A stretch of 64,000 nt of DNA, taken from NCBI GenBank assembly GCA_032595685.2, contig CP159373.1, positions 3,981,821 to 4,045,820 of the forward strand, written 5' to 3'. The first letter of the stretch is position 1; every line of letters starts with the position of its first letter. This document shows positions 24,160-33,206 of the stretch, in pieces. The notes under the pieces were generated by a model that saw only the letters and a list, made by a program, of their open reading frames with translations, made no database searches and was not told the origin of the DNA. Origin of the DNA: Candidatus Electrothrix aestuarii (GTDB lineage: Bacteria; Desulfobacterota; Desulfobulbia; Desulfobulbales; Desulfobulbaceae). The translations under genes and the position numbers were made by a program.

Positions 24160-24452
24160 AATTTCCAGGTAGCAATTTTTTGAGCAAATTGAGAAACTAT
24201 ACAGAACAGACTGTTAGAACGAATTTTTTTTTGTAAGCGCTATTGGTATTGATGACGCCGTGATTCGGAAGTATATTGGACAGCAGGAAAAGGAGGGGCA
24301 CGCATGAAATATGATGCTTGAACTGTTCGAAAACAAGAGGAAGAGGGCAGTGTATAAACCCTTCTTTCTAATTTATATAGCCTTTGGCGTTCACAAGTTA
24401 AGCCACCGGTTTCACCTGTGGTTTTTACAACTCACGAAAGTAGGAGGGAAAA

Positions 24453-24791
24453 ATGTTGAATTTATTCATGAGATTAATTGTAGCAAGCATTTTATCGGCA
24501 GTATTGATAGCAGGTACAGCTAACGCGGGTACTAAATGTAGTAACGCAACGATAACTAAAGCAGGGGTGTATCCATATCTTCCTGCAACTATTAGTTATA
24601 TTGTTTTTGCTACCTGTGAAGGTACGTGGTCAGGCGAGCTTAAATTTTTCATCAGCAACGGTGATAGTGCTGATGCGTTATATGCAGCAGCATTAACTGC
24701 CATCGCTTCCGGGAACGGTGCTGAATTGGTCGTCAACACACCAGCGAATTATGGAAAAATTGAAATGATAAGCCCGCTATCTGCTCCGTAA
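24453..24791 (+). CDS. Small secreted protein of unknown function
   Basis: 112 residues, ATG six bases after AGGAGGG. A typical signal peptide (M-R-L-I-V-A-S-I-L-S-A-V-L-I-A-G-T-A-N-A, cut before G-T-K-C) leaves a mature protein of about 86 residues with two Cys (likely one disulfide), Ala- and Gly-rich, nearly neutral. No family recognised. It is followed by a strong terminator, so it is expressed as a monocistronic unit between a decayed transporter region and the polysaccharide cluster. Confidence 0.7.
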   Translation: MLNLFMRLIVASILSAVLIAGTANAGTKCSNATITKAGVYPYLPATISYIVFATCEGTWSGELKFFISNGDSADALYAAALTAIASGNGAELVVNTPANYGKIEMISPLSAP

Positions 24792-24832
24792 CCTTTTAAT
24801 TTTATTTTGACTTTTCAGGTCAGTAATAACTG

Positions 24833-24872
24833 AAAAAGGCCCTCTATTAGTTAATCAATAGAGGGCCTTTTT
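24833..24872 (+). terminator. Strong intrinsic terminator
   Basis: Perfect 16-bp stem AAAAAGGCCCTCTATT / AATAGAGGGCCTTTTT with an 8-base loop. It could act in both directions. Confidence 0.95.
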
Positions 24873-24929
24873 AATATTGAATAATCTATTATCATTACAA
24901 CTCAACCATCCAATAGTGAAAGCTTTGGA

Positions 24930-26537
24930 GTGATTCACTCACCAACATTTACCATTCATAATACCACCCTCTTTTCAGCAGGTCCTAATTTGTTCAGATA
25001 TGCTATCATTATCGAAATATTACTGGTATTTCTTTTGCCGCTGGTCAGCATCCGGGCTTCATGGAGCCAACAATTCTTATCAACAACAGTAACTGTTGAT
25101 GAGAACAAAATAATCCGTAAGGTGCCAAAGGAATTATTTGGATTTAATCACAATTGGATTCAAAGTGCGCAATTGATTTGGGATAAGAAAAAAATGCAAA
25201 TTTTTCCAGAAGCAGCGGACATCCTTTCCGGGCTTTCAATGCCACTCAACCGAATGTCCGGTTCTGTTTCACAAGTTTTTCGTTGGAAACAAGCTATTGG
25301 TCCGAAATCTGATCGTGTTCGCCAACAACTCGCGGCTTATGACGCCAACGAGAAAAAATATTTTGGTCCATTAGAATGGATAGAAACTACGCGGGCTATA
25401 GATCCAACAGCAGAATTTTCTTGGGTCTTCAATCTCAAAACTGAAACCCCATCTGACCATGCTGACCTGGTAGAATTTCTAACCGGTAATGGTCTCATAA
25501 ATTTCAATGGAGGAATAAATTGGGCAAAAAAAAGAATTGAGTTTGGCTTGATTGATCCAGTACCGATAAAAATTTGGGAACTAGGTAATGAAATGGATTG
25601 GGCTGGAGGAAAAGCAGGCTGGTCACTAAAAAAATATCTCTTCGAGTGTAAAAAAGTTATTAAAGCTGTGCATAGCATAGACTCTGACGCTGCTATTGCG
25701 GTTCACGCTGCCAGTGCTCCAATGGGACAGCGTTATCGATTTAGGGACTGGCGTAAGTGGCACCGGACGCTCCTGAGGGAACTGGGGGATGAAATTGATT
25801 ACATTGCCTTTCATGCATACTATCGACCCAATATTCCTTCCTCGGTATTTGAAAAATATCTCAACGTAATTAGAGATGATATTTTAAACATCACTGGGAA
25901 CAACCATATTAAAATTTATATTTCTGAGCATGCTGTATGGCCGACAACACCAAAAAATAAGGAAAAAAAATGGAAAGAAAATTGGCATGAAACCCATTCG
26001 TTGGCCGGATGTCTTTTAACTGCTCAATTTATAAATCGCTTACTGCAGCGTGATGAAGTTGAAGCTGCTGCTTATCACAGCTTTTCAGCAGGTCCTTGGG
26101 GGATATTTTTTGCTGGAAAAGACAATAAACTTTATCGTACAGGCATCTTTGACCTTTTTTTGCTTTTCGATAATGCTATAGGGGACGACGTTGTTTATTC
26201 ATCAGTACGTGGAATAGGTACTGATATTAGTAAAAAGACTTTAACATTTACTGTAACAGCAATGACTTCTGTAGATGGCATCCATCTGATTATGGTGAAT
26301 CGTGAAGCAGAAAATAGTCGGATGATAGAGTTTCAATTTAATAATAAGTATTCTATCGCTGAAATTACAACCTTGTCTGCAAATTCAATAGAGAGTTACA
26401 ATAGGTTGTCTGATAGAAGTATTTATTCTAAAATAGAACACCTCAATTTAAAAACTGATTTTACTAATTATACAATGCCTGCTAAAAGCATTGTTTTTAT
26501 AAAACTTGTAAATTGTAACAAACGTGAAGCAATTTAA
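24930..26537 (+). CDS. Clan GH-A glycoside hydrolase-like exported protein (GH39/GH51-like)
   Basis: 535 residues, GTG start, with an N-terminal hydrophobic segment (I-I-I-E-I-L-L-V-F-L-L-P-L-V) acting as signal or anchor. The TIM-barrel catalytic acid/base region is K-I-W-E-L-G-N-E-M-D-W and the likely nucleophile is in K-I-Y-I-S-E-H-A-V-W, the two-Glu layout of alpha-L-arabinofuranosidases and xylosidases. The last 110 residues are a beta-sandwich-like domain. At the head of a polysaccharide export locus and three bases before the polymerase gene, it probably trims or edits the polymer. The exact linkage cannot be told. The neighbourhood turns AT-rich here. Confidence 0.7.
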   Translation: MIHSPTFTIHNTTLFSAGPNLFRYAIIIEILLVFLLPLVSIRASWSQQFLSTTVTVDENKIIRKVPKELFGFNHNWIQSAQLIWDKKKMQIFPEAADILSGLSMPLNRMSGSVSQVFRWKQAIGPKSDRVRQQLAAYDANEKKYFGPLEWIETTRAIDPTAEFSWVFNLKTETPSDHADLVEFLTGNGLINFNGGINWAKKRIEFGLIDPVPIKIWELGNEMDWAGGKAGWSLKKYLFECKKVIKAVHSIDSDAAIAVHAASAPMGQRYRFRDWRKWHRTLLRELGDEIDYIAFHAYYRPNIPSSVFEKYLNVIRDDILNITGNNHIKIYISEHAVWPTTPKNKEKKWKENWHETHSLAGCLLTAQFINRLLQRDEVEAAAYHSFSAGPWGIFFAGKDNKLYRTGIFDLFLLFDNAIGDDVVYSSVRGIGTDISKKTLTFTVTAMTSVDGIHLIMVNREAENSRMIEFQFNNKYSIAEITTLSANSIESYNRLSDRSIYSKIEHLNLKTDFTNYTMPAKSIVFIKLVNCNKREAI

Positions 26538-26539
26538 AA

Positions 26540-28009
26540 ATGATTCAGCATCGTAAATTTAAAATCGTAATATTTTCTTCCCTATTTACAATCGTACTTT
26601 TTGTTCCATTTCTTTTTTCGCTGTTAAAACGATTTTATTTTTATCAAGCAATTATAGTTGGAATAATACTTCTCCCGATTTTACTCATTCCACTTGTACG
26701 TTCGCCGCGAAAAACTCTTCTCGCATTATTACTATTATCTATCCCTTTAAATCCTAGCGTTGCACTTCTTCAGGATTATTCTTTTATATTTCCACTGACC
26801 ATTAAATTTTGGTTCTCGGACCTGCTGTTATTTTTTTGTTGGTGTTATATTTTTTTAAATAATTTAATCGGTCGTACGAATTATTCTCGTATAATCTCTA
26901 AATCATCCAGGATAGTTTTGAACTTTTTTCTTATATGGCTTGCCTTTGCTCTGTTCAGTATGGTTTTTGCCGTTGATAGACTGATTGTTCTCATTGAGCT
27001 TATTAAAATTATACGGATACTGCTTATCTTTCTGACCATTCCGTATCTTATTAACTCAGAAAAAGACCTTGCCTTTATTGCTGCATGCTTAATCGGAGCC
27101 GTTTTTCTGCAAGCATTGTTGATATTGGCCCAATATTCAACAGGGGAACAACTTCTTCGTCTTCCCGGTGGAGCTCGTAATCTTGATATAACCTCTGATG
27201 GCTTATTATTTCGTCCCAGTGGTACATTGGGACACTCCTCAAATTTTGCTAAAATATCTGCTTTAGTCCTGCCGGTCTGTTTGACTTTGCAACAACATGA
27301 TTCACGTCCCTTTATGAAAATTTTTTTTACGTTGGCTCTGCTTATTATTATTATAAGCTCTGTGGTAGTGGTGAGTCGTATTGGATTAGCAACCTCCGCG
27401 CTGGGAATTACTCTGACATTTTTATTATCCCTAAGAACTGCTAAGGGCAGAAAAAAAATTTTATTGCAACTATATTTATGTGTCATTGTTTTTTTTGTGG
27501 CATGGATTACTGGCGGGGAACGAATAATCGTCCGGATGACATACGATAATTTTTCTTCAGGATCAAGGCTTCCCATGTGGTTGACGGCACTGGAAGTTAT
27601 TAAGTCGCACCCACTCGGCGTTGGTCTTAATAACTATCTCCACATAGCGTCTCAGTATGATTTTTATGGTATAGTAGAGTCGTACCCATTTCCGGTTCAC
27701 AATGTTTTTCTCCTTAATTTTGCTGAGCTAGGAGTAGTAGGGGGGGGCTGTTTTATTGGCTTGCTGGTAAGTGTTGTCGTATTAGCACGTAACATCGCAA
27801 AAAGAGTGCATGACGATATGGATGCGGCAATTCTGCAGTCGTTGGGTATAGGTATTGCTTGCAGCTGGCTTCAAGGCCTGGTCGGTTGGGGGCATAGGTC
27901 ATCTTTTATTCACTTGCCCTTTTTTGCAATTCTTGCCGGAACAATAGTCGCCTATAATTATCTGATAACACAAAAATATAACAGGGCCTATTGGACAGAG
28001 CCTTTCTGA
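26540..28009 (+). CDS. O-antigen ligase/polymerase-family membrane protein (Wzy/WaaL type)
   Basis: 489 residues with about twelve hydrophobic segments and one long periplasmic loop around residues 210-240. The C-terminal region R-L-P-M-W-L-T-A-L-E-V-I-K-S-H-P-L-G-V-G-L-N-N is the signature of the O-antigen ligase/polymerase family (joins polymer repeats or transfers them to an acceptor on the periplasmic side). Starts three bases after the hydrolase stop and shares one base with the flippase start (TGATG), so it sits inside an operon. Whether polymerase or ligase is not decided by sequence. Confidence 0.82.
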   Translation: MIQHRKFKIVIFSSLFTIVLFVPFLFSLLKRFYFYQAIIVGIILLPILLIPLVRSPRKTLLALLLLSIPLNPSVALLQDYSFIFPLTIKFWFSDLLLFFCWCYIFLNNLIGRTNYSRIISKSSRIVLNFFLIWLAFALFSMVFAVDRLIVLIELIKIIRILLIFLTIPYLINSEKDLAFIAACLIGAVFLQALLILAQYSTGEQLLRLPGGARNLDITSDGLLFRPSGTLGHSSNFAKISALVLPVCLTLQQHDSRPFMKIFFTLALLIIIISSVVVVSRIGLATSALGITLTFLLSLRTAKGRKKILLQLYLCVIVFFVAWITGGERIIVRMTYDNFSSGSRLPMWLTALEVIKSHPLGVGLNNYLHIASQYDFYGIVESYPFPVHNVFLLNFAELGVVGGGCFIGLLVSVVVLARNIAKRVHDDMDAAILQSLGIGIACSWLQGLVGWGHRSSFIHLPFFAILAGTIVAYNYLITQKYNRAYWTEPF

Positions 28010-29424
28010 TGAGTAAAGGACAGTTTCATACCTTGCTTAAAAAAAGCTCCTACGCATCCGTCGGTGTACTCCTGTCTCGTGTGCTCAGTGCGTGTGCTGT
28101 AATAATAATGTCTCGAGTCGTAGGGCCTGCTAATTTTGGAATATATGCTTCACTCTGGGCAGTTATCCGCGTTACGTTAGCCTTAAGTGAGACAGGAATG
28201 ACAACCGGCATTAAAAGGGATGGGGCTCGTAATTATGAATATCTGCCTATTCTTTTGGGAAATACTCTTCTTGCTAAGATTGTGATTGGGATAATCGCTT
28301 TGCTTTTTGCCACCCTTTACTACACTGCAGTTGTGGAATTCAACAGCGTCCACCAATCGCTAACAGTTCCTCTGGTGATAATTGCCTTTATATTATTTTT
28401 TATTGAACCTTTTTTTGCGGTTCTGCAAGTTAGGGGACAACAGGCACAAATAGCTGTACTGCAAATCGGAAAAAATTTATTATTTCTAACAGGTTTTATA
28501 GCTCTGGCTGTAAAGGGCTCGGGTCTCAAGACATTTGTTTGGTTCCAGGCCGTATTGAATTGTTTTTTTTTCATTGTTGTTTATTTCTATTCCACTGGGT
28601 CTCTTCGAGTCCGTTTCGATCTGAGTCAAATAGCCCCCCAATTTTTTAGTTCTTTTGTTTTTGGGCTGTCAGGTGTCATGTATACAACATATACACAACT
28701 GCCTGTTCTTGCTCTTGCTCATTTTGGCTCAATCGAAGAAGTGGGGTATTTCGCCGTAGCTTATCGGTTGATTGAACTGCTGTTTTTGACAGCTGCCGCA
28801 GCGAGTAATAATGCGTTTCTCCCCTCCCTCTTTCGGTTATATAGATCGAATCGGAAAGACTTTGTAGAGATCTGCGGCAGAATGCAACTTTTTTTCTTTT
28901 CTCTTGGAGTTGTAGTATCATCATCTCTTTATGTTAGTGCTGAGCCACTCATTTTATTCTTGCAAGGAGATGAATATCGTCCTGCAATTCAGGCGGTACG
29001 CATAATGTCATGGGCAGTTATGTTGAATATGGGGATATTGGCTGCCGGGTGCAGTCTGACGGCAGCTGGCAGGATGCGAATAAAAATACTCCTGCAGCTC
29101 TGCGTTGTTGCTGTTGTCTTTCTTACCAGTATATTTATTATCAAACCTTACGGTTTTCTGGGGGCAAGCTATACTGTTTGTATTATGTGGGGTACATTGG
29201 TCATTCTCTATTATCCTTATGCCGGTTACAAAAGATTAATTACTTCTGCCGGTCTTTTTCACCTTCTTTTGCCATCAACTTTAACGATTGTGGCTGCTGT
29301 CTTCACGGCAAACCTTTTTTATTTACCTTGGGTAACAAAACTTACTTTCTTTTTTTTTAACGCTATACTAGTTTGGTTATTGACGTTCCTCTGGTTTAAA
29401 AAGCATCCTCCTATTCTGCACTAA
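28009..29424 (+). CDS. Polysaccharide flippase (Wzx/MATE-like oligosaccharide exporter)
   Basis: 471 residues from the ATG that overlaps the upstream stop; a TTG 18 bases earlier is less likely. About twelve transmembrane helices are spaced as in the MVF/Wzx family. The start L-L-K-K-S-S-Y-A-S-V-G-V-L-L-S-R-V-L...V-V-G-P-A-N-F-G-I-Y-A is the typical first-helix pair, followed by the basic loop. It moves undecaprenyl-linked repeat units across the inner membrane. Together with the upstream polymerase and the glycosyltransferases this indicates a Wzx/Wzy-type pathway. Confidence 0.88.
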   Translation: MSKGQFHTLLKKSSYASVGVLLSRVLSACAVIIMSRVVGPANFGIYASLWAVIRVTLALSETGMTTGIKRDGARNYEYLPILLGNTLLAKIVIGIIALLFATLYYTAVVEFNSVHQSLTVPLVIIAFILFFIEPFFAVLQVRGQQAQIAVLQIGKNLLFLTGFIALAVKGSGLKTFVWFQAVLNCFFFIVVYFYSTGSLRVRFDLSQIAPQFFSSFVFGLSGVMYTTYTQLPVLALAHFGSIEEVGYFAVAYRLIELLFLTAAAASNNAFLPSLFRLYRSNRKDFVEICGRMQLFFFSLGVVVSSSLYVSAEPLILFLQGDEYRPAIQAVRIMSWAVMLNMGILAAGCSLTAAGRMRIKILLQLCVVAVVFLTSIFIIKPYGFLGASYTVCIMWGTLVILYYPYAGYKRLITSAGLFHLLLPSTLTIVAAVFTANLFYLPWVTKLTFFFFNAILVWLLTFLWFKKHPPILH

Positions 29425-29432
29425 ACGATTGC

Positions 29433-30749
29433 ATGATAAAAGAAAAGACAATTACAATAAAGAAATATAAAAAATTATGTACAGCATGTGGAATCTGTGT
29501 TGCGGCTTGCCCTGGAGATGCGTTGGAGATGCGTCTGTCATCAGCGGGCATTATGCGGCCTATACTGAAAGCAAATAATCAGTGCAGGAACTGTGGTTTG
29601 TGCATAAAGGTTTGCGGTGGGTACAAACTCCCTGACGACAACGATGCGGTAAATTGCCTTAACAGAAATTCGGCAATTGGGCCCTGGCATAAAATCTATA
29701 TAGGATATGCTCAAGAAAAGACTGTCAGGGCCAGAGGCGCGTCAGGTGGAGTTGTTACATCTTTGTTAATCCACCTCCTGAAACGGGGAGATATTCGTGG
29801 AGCGATCGTTACCGTGACGGATCCAGAAAATCCGTTTAGTAGTAAAACTACCTTAGCAACTTCTCAGCAAGAATTACTTTCCAGCCAGAAATCAAGATAT
29901 ACACAGGTTGATTTCAGTCAGGGGCTAAAAGAATTACTGCAGGCGCCCCCAGGGAATTATGCTATTGTAGGGTTGCCCTGTCATCTTGCCAGTCTTGAAA
30001 AGTTAACACAAATTAACCGGAGAGTTAGAGACAAGCTTTTTATTAGAATAGGTCTTTTTTGTGGCCGTGGTTCAAGCAGCCATCTTGGGGAATTAGTTGC
30101 TATTAAGGGTTTAAAAATTATTCCCAAATCCGTTAAAAATGTGTGTTACAGGAGCGGTCCTTGGGAAAAATTTGGTTTTGAATACCAAGGTGATTTTGGG
30201 AAAAAGTGGATGCAGTTTGGGGGGAACAGTATTATTTCACAGTGTTGGAGCACCTTTTTTCTTTGTCCTGGACGTTGCCTCCTTTGTAACGATGGTTTTG
30301 CTGAGTATTCCGATATTTCTTGTGGTGATGCATGGAATATTTTTACAGGCAACAAAGAACTTGGCGGCTCGGTTGTGATAATCAGGAGTCAAATAGGCCA
30401 ACAGGTAGTCGATAAGGGATCGTTAGAACAAAGTATATCGCTCACGGAAATTAAAATAGAAGATCTGCTGCTAACTCAACCTTCAATTGTGCGATTTCAA
30501 GAAAAATTGCATCCTGCCATTGTCAAAATATTTTCTTTGTTTCATTCTCCTGTTCCACTGAACCTGCGTGAAAAAAGCAAGAGTGCTTTGCAATATAAGC
30601 AATTGGTTGCTGGTGTTATTATTATTTTTAACTCGCAATGCAGCCTTATGTTTAGTCGTAGTGGTCTTTTGCGCTATGTGCCGGCATCAGTTCTTTCCAC
30701 GTTTCAAAAGATTTTTCGTAAGGGCATTCAATTTGGCAGCAAGAAATAA
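29433..30749 (+). CDS. Coenzyme F420 hydrogenase/dehydrogenase beta-subunit-type protein with 2[4Fe-4S] N-terminus
   Basis: 438 residues. Two ferredoxin clusters at the N-terminus (C-T-A-C-G-I-C-V-A-A-C-P and C-R-N-C-G-L-C-I-K-V-C) precede the FrhB-type domain (V-R-A-R-G-A-S-G-G-V-V-T-S-L-L, G-L-P-C-H-L-A-S-L) with later Cys in C-P-G-R-C-L-L-C-N-D-G. In polysaccharide loci such proteins usually travel with a pyruvyl-transferase-like protein, as here, where the next gene overlaps its end; their redox role in polymer tailoring is not settled. The C-terminal 80 residues are less conserved. Confidence 0.8.
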   Translation: MIKEKTITIKKYKKLCTACGICVAACPGDALEMRLSSAGIMRPILKANNQCRNCGLCIKVCGGYKLPDDNDAVNCLNRNSAIGPWHKIYIGYAQEKTVRARGASGGVVTSLLIHLLKRGDIRGAIVTVTDPENPFSSKTTLATSQQELLSSQKSRYTQVDFSQGLKELLQAPPGNYAIVGLPCHLASLEKLTQINRRVRDKLFIRIGLFCGRGSSSHLGELVAIKGLKIIPKSVKNVCYRSGPWEKFGFEYQGDFGKKWMQFGGNSIISQCWSTFFLCPGRCLLCNDGFAEYSDISCGDAWNIFTGNKELGGSVVIIRSQIGQQVVDKGSLEQSISLTEIKIEDLLLTQPSIVRFQEKLHPAIVKIFSLFHSPVPLNLREKSKSALQYKQLVAGVIIIFNSQCSLMFSRSGLLRYVPASVLSTFQKIFRKGIQFGSKK

Positions 30750-32064
30750 TGATTTTTTTCCCCCTAAGCAGCCTGTTCGTTTTCTTATCGGCGGCGTTCA
30801 TTTCGGTCATCAAAATATTGGTGACGAGGCTATCTTAGCAGGGATTGTTACGGTACTACGCAATATAGCTCCTAATTGCATAATTACAGTACTAACAGAT
30901 AATCCAGATGGATCAACTAGTAACCTACTTTGTGTAAAAACCTTTCGATTTCGATTGTATACAACTAGGAAGACAGGTGGGTATAAAAGGGCTTTCAGGC
31001 TAATGAGTCGTATGCTGGAGAATGTTCTTCATGCCTACGCTGTTTTTCGTCATGATATTATTATTTGCGCGGGTGCTACTATTTTATCCGATTCACCTGC
31101 CACGGTTATCCGACTATCTTCCTTTGGGCTTGCTGCAAATAAACGTCTTATATATTTTCCGGGAGGAATGAATTCCGGGAATCCCAATTCTACCTTAGAA
31201 AAACTCGTTTTTCTAAGCAGGGAATTCGATCTTTTTCTGACCCGTGACCCTGATAGTAGACAACGGTTAATAAGTGCCGGCTGTAAGAAACAACAAATTA
31301 TTTGCACTATTGATCCAGCATTTAACGTGAAAGGCTGGGAGATTGAGCAAAAAAGAGCGTTGCGTTATGTCCCTTGGTTGACAGGCGGTTTACCTGTTGT
31401 TGCAATAGGTATATCAAATGAGCCTGATTGTGAGCAGCATAATCACCCAAAACAATGGGCTATGATTGCAGATTTTGTAATTGAAAAATTCGGAGCGCAT
31501 GTCCTCTTTTTACCAAGTAATACTGAGTCTGGAAAAGATTTGGTTGTAATGAAAAAAACTCATGCATTAATGAAATATCGAAAAAAGGCTATGATTATAG
31601 AAAAAGAACTGGAGCCTAAGGTCATGATTGCACTGATTGCACACTTAGAGCTTATGATTTCAAGCCGCATGCATCAACTTATTTTTAGTGCCATGGCAAC
31701 AACTCCTTTTATCGGTATCAGTCGGTGTGATAAGACAGATACATTTCTTTCCTTCTTTGATATGAAAGCAGCTGCATCCACCCAGAATTGTACGCTAGGG
31801 AGGTTACGATTTACTCTTGAAGAAACTTGGGGACAACGAGAAGAGATTAAAAAGCACATAGCAGGCGTTACGAAGAAACTTTATGCAAGAAGTCTTGAAA
31901 CTGAATTACTCGTTAGAAATTGTTTAGAGAAAATCTATATGATGCCAGTGCAAAAGCGCCCTTGGTCGTTGAGGTTACGCTTTCTTCTTAAAGCCTTTTT
32001 TATGAAGCTTGGTAAAGATACAAAAAAAACTCCTCCACCTGTTGCCCCATCAGGAGACAACTAA
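30733..32064 (+). CDS. Polysaccharide pyruvyl transferase family protein (WcaK-like)
   Basis: The frame is open from 30568, but that start would overlap the previous gene by 182 bases. I prefer TTG at 30733 (AAGGG upstream), 443 residues, just before the conserved V-R-F-L-I-G-G-V-H-F-G-H-Q-N-I-G-D-E-A; ATG at 30676 is another option. The G-x-x-N-x-G-D-E-A opening, I-I-I-C-A-G-A-T-I-L, P-N-S-T-L-E-K-L, and M-I-S-S-R-M-H-Q-L-I-F-S near the end define the pyruvyl transferase (CsaB/WcaK) fold, which adds pyruvate ketals to sugars. Likely modifies the repeat unit with the upstream Fe-S protein. Confidence 0.82.
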   Translation: MAARNNDFFPPKQPVRFLIGGVHFGHQNIGDEAILAGIVTVLRNIAPNCIITVLTDNPDGSTSNLLCVKTFRFRLYTTRKTGGYKRAFRLMSRMLENVLHAYAVFRHDIIICAGATILSDSPATVIRLSSFGLAANKRLIYFPGGMNSGNPNSTLEKLVFLSREFDLFLTRDPDSRQRLISAGCKKQQIICTIDPAFNVKGWEIEQKRALRYVPWLTGGLPVVAIGISNEPDCEQHNHPKQWAMIADFVIEKFGAHVLFLPSNTESGKDLVVMKKTHALMKYRKKAMIIEKELEPKVMIALIAHLELMISSRMHQLIFSAMATTPFIGISRCDKTDTFLSFFDMKAAASTQNCTLGRLRFTLEETWGQREEIKKHIAGVTKKLYARSLETELLVRNCLEKIYMMPVQKRPWSLRLRFLLKAFFMKLGKDTKKTPPPVAPSGDN

Positions 32065-33134
32065 TGCTTTCAGTTGTTTTATTTTCTGTGAGAGGAGGAA
32101 TTGAGACATACACCGCGCAACTCGTGAATGAGCTAGCCCCTATCGTCCGAGTTGCCTATGCAATTGATATAAAAACAAAACAACAAATAGGGCGCCTGAT
32201 AGATCCGCGAGTGACTTTGATTGAATACCGTCGTCCACGGCTTAGAGAATTTTGGGGTATTGTAGAAATTTGCCGGTTAGCGGTGAAAATTAAACAATTC
32301 AATCCTGATCTTTTTCATATTCAAGGCGATGGCGTTTGGGAAAGCGTACTTTTGCGACTTCTCAGTAACATACCGATTGTTGCCACGGTACATGATCCTA
32401 TTAAACATATTGATCAGCGGACCCATGTAAATAACTGGACGATGAAAGATGTCGTTAAGCGTTCGAGAGGTTGGGTCTTGCACAGTGAAGGTTTGAAGAA
32501 TATATTTATCAAGTTGAATAAAGTGAATAAAGATAATGTATTAATCCATCCTCATGGAATTTATAATTTTTATTGTAATTATTCCCCGCCATCGAAAAAT
32601 AAAGAAAAATTTTTTTTATTCTTTGGAGAACTAAGGATAAATAAAGGACTTGATCTGTTTCTCGAAGCCTTTGAGATGGTAACGGGTCAAATACCTGAAT
32701 GGAAAGTTGTAATAGCCGGTCGAGGTCATTTTGAACAGGACAAGCATCTTGAATTCAATAGAGAACGAATAGAATTTTATAATCGCTATATCACGAATGC
32801 TGAAGCAGCGTCTTTTTTTTCTAAAGCCGGAGTAGTTGTTTTACCATATCGTCATGGAAGCCAAAGTGGTGTACTTGCTATGGCAGCAGCTTTCTTCTGC
32901 CCTGTATTGGCTACCCGAGTAGGTAATATTCCTGAAATACTGCTTGATAGACAACATGCTTTGCTGGTTGAACCTGAAAATGTAAAGCAATTGGCTAAGG
33001 GGTTGCTTGAAATCGTAGCTGATGAAAGTTTACGAACGACATTAGGAGAAAACTTAGGGATGCTTGCTAATGATGAGTGGTCTTGGAAAGAAATCGCTCA
33101 AAAAACACTGCTTTTTTATCAAAAAAATATTTAA
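32064..33134 (+). CDS. Glycosyltransferase family 4
   Basis: 356 residues; the ATG overlaps the preceding stop by one base (TAATG). GT-B fold: an N-terminal domain starting S-V-V-L-F-S-V-R-G-G-I-E-T-Y-T-A-Q-L, the interdomain F-L-F-F-G-E-L-R-I-N-K-G-L-D-L-F, and the donor-site stretch V-V-L-P-Y-R-H-G-S-Q-S-G-V-L-A-M-A-A-A-F with P-V-L-A-T-R-V-G-N-I-P-E-I. It adds a sugar to the lipid-linked repeat unit in the cytoplasm. Part of the same operon; donor and linkage unknown. Confidence 0.85.
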   Translation: MLSVVLFSVRGGIETYTAQLVNELAPIVRVAYAIDIKTKQQIGRLIDPRVTLIEYRRPRLREFWGIVEICRLAVKIKQFNPDLFHIQGDGVWESVLLRLLSNIPIVATVHDPIKHIDQRTHVNNWTMKDVVKRSRGWVLHSEGLKNIFIKLNKVNKDNVLIHPHGIYNFYCNYSPPSKNKEKFFLFFGELRINKGLDLFLEAFEMVTGQIPEWKVVIAGRGHFEQDKHLEFNRERIEFYNRYITNAEAASFFSKAGVVVLPYRHGSQSGVLAMAAAFFCPVLATRVGNIPEILLDRQHALLVEPENVKQLAKGLLEIVADESLRTTLGENLGMLANDEWSWKEIAQKTLLFYQKNI

Positions 33135-33206
33135 CGTATGTAGTTTCCGGGTTGTCAAGTTTGCAGATGAACATTATTTCAGTAATATATTGGAATCGTA
33201 TTATTA

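Noticed and set aside
24311..24523. 70-codon frame before the small secreted protein
   Set aside because: Overlaps the much better start at 24453 and has no ribosome site.
26881..27576. 231-codon minus-strand frame
   Set aside because: Antisense of the O-antigen ligase/polymerase gene; codon pattern is that of a shadow.
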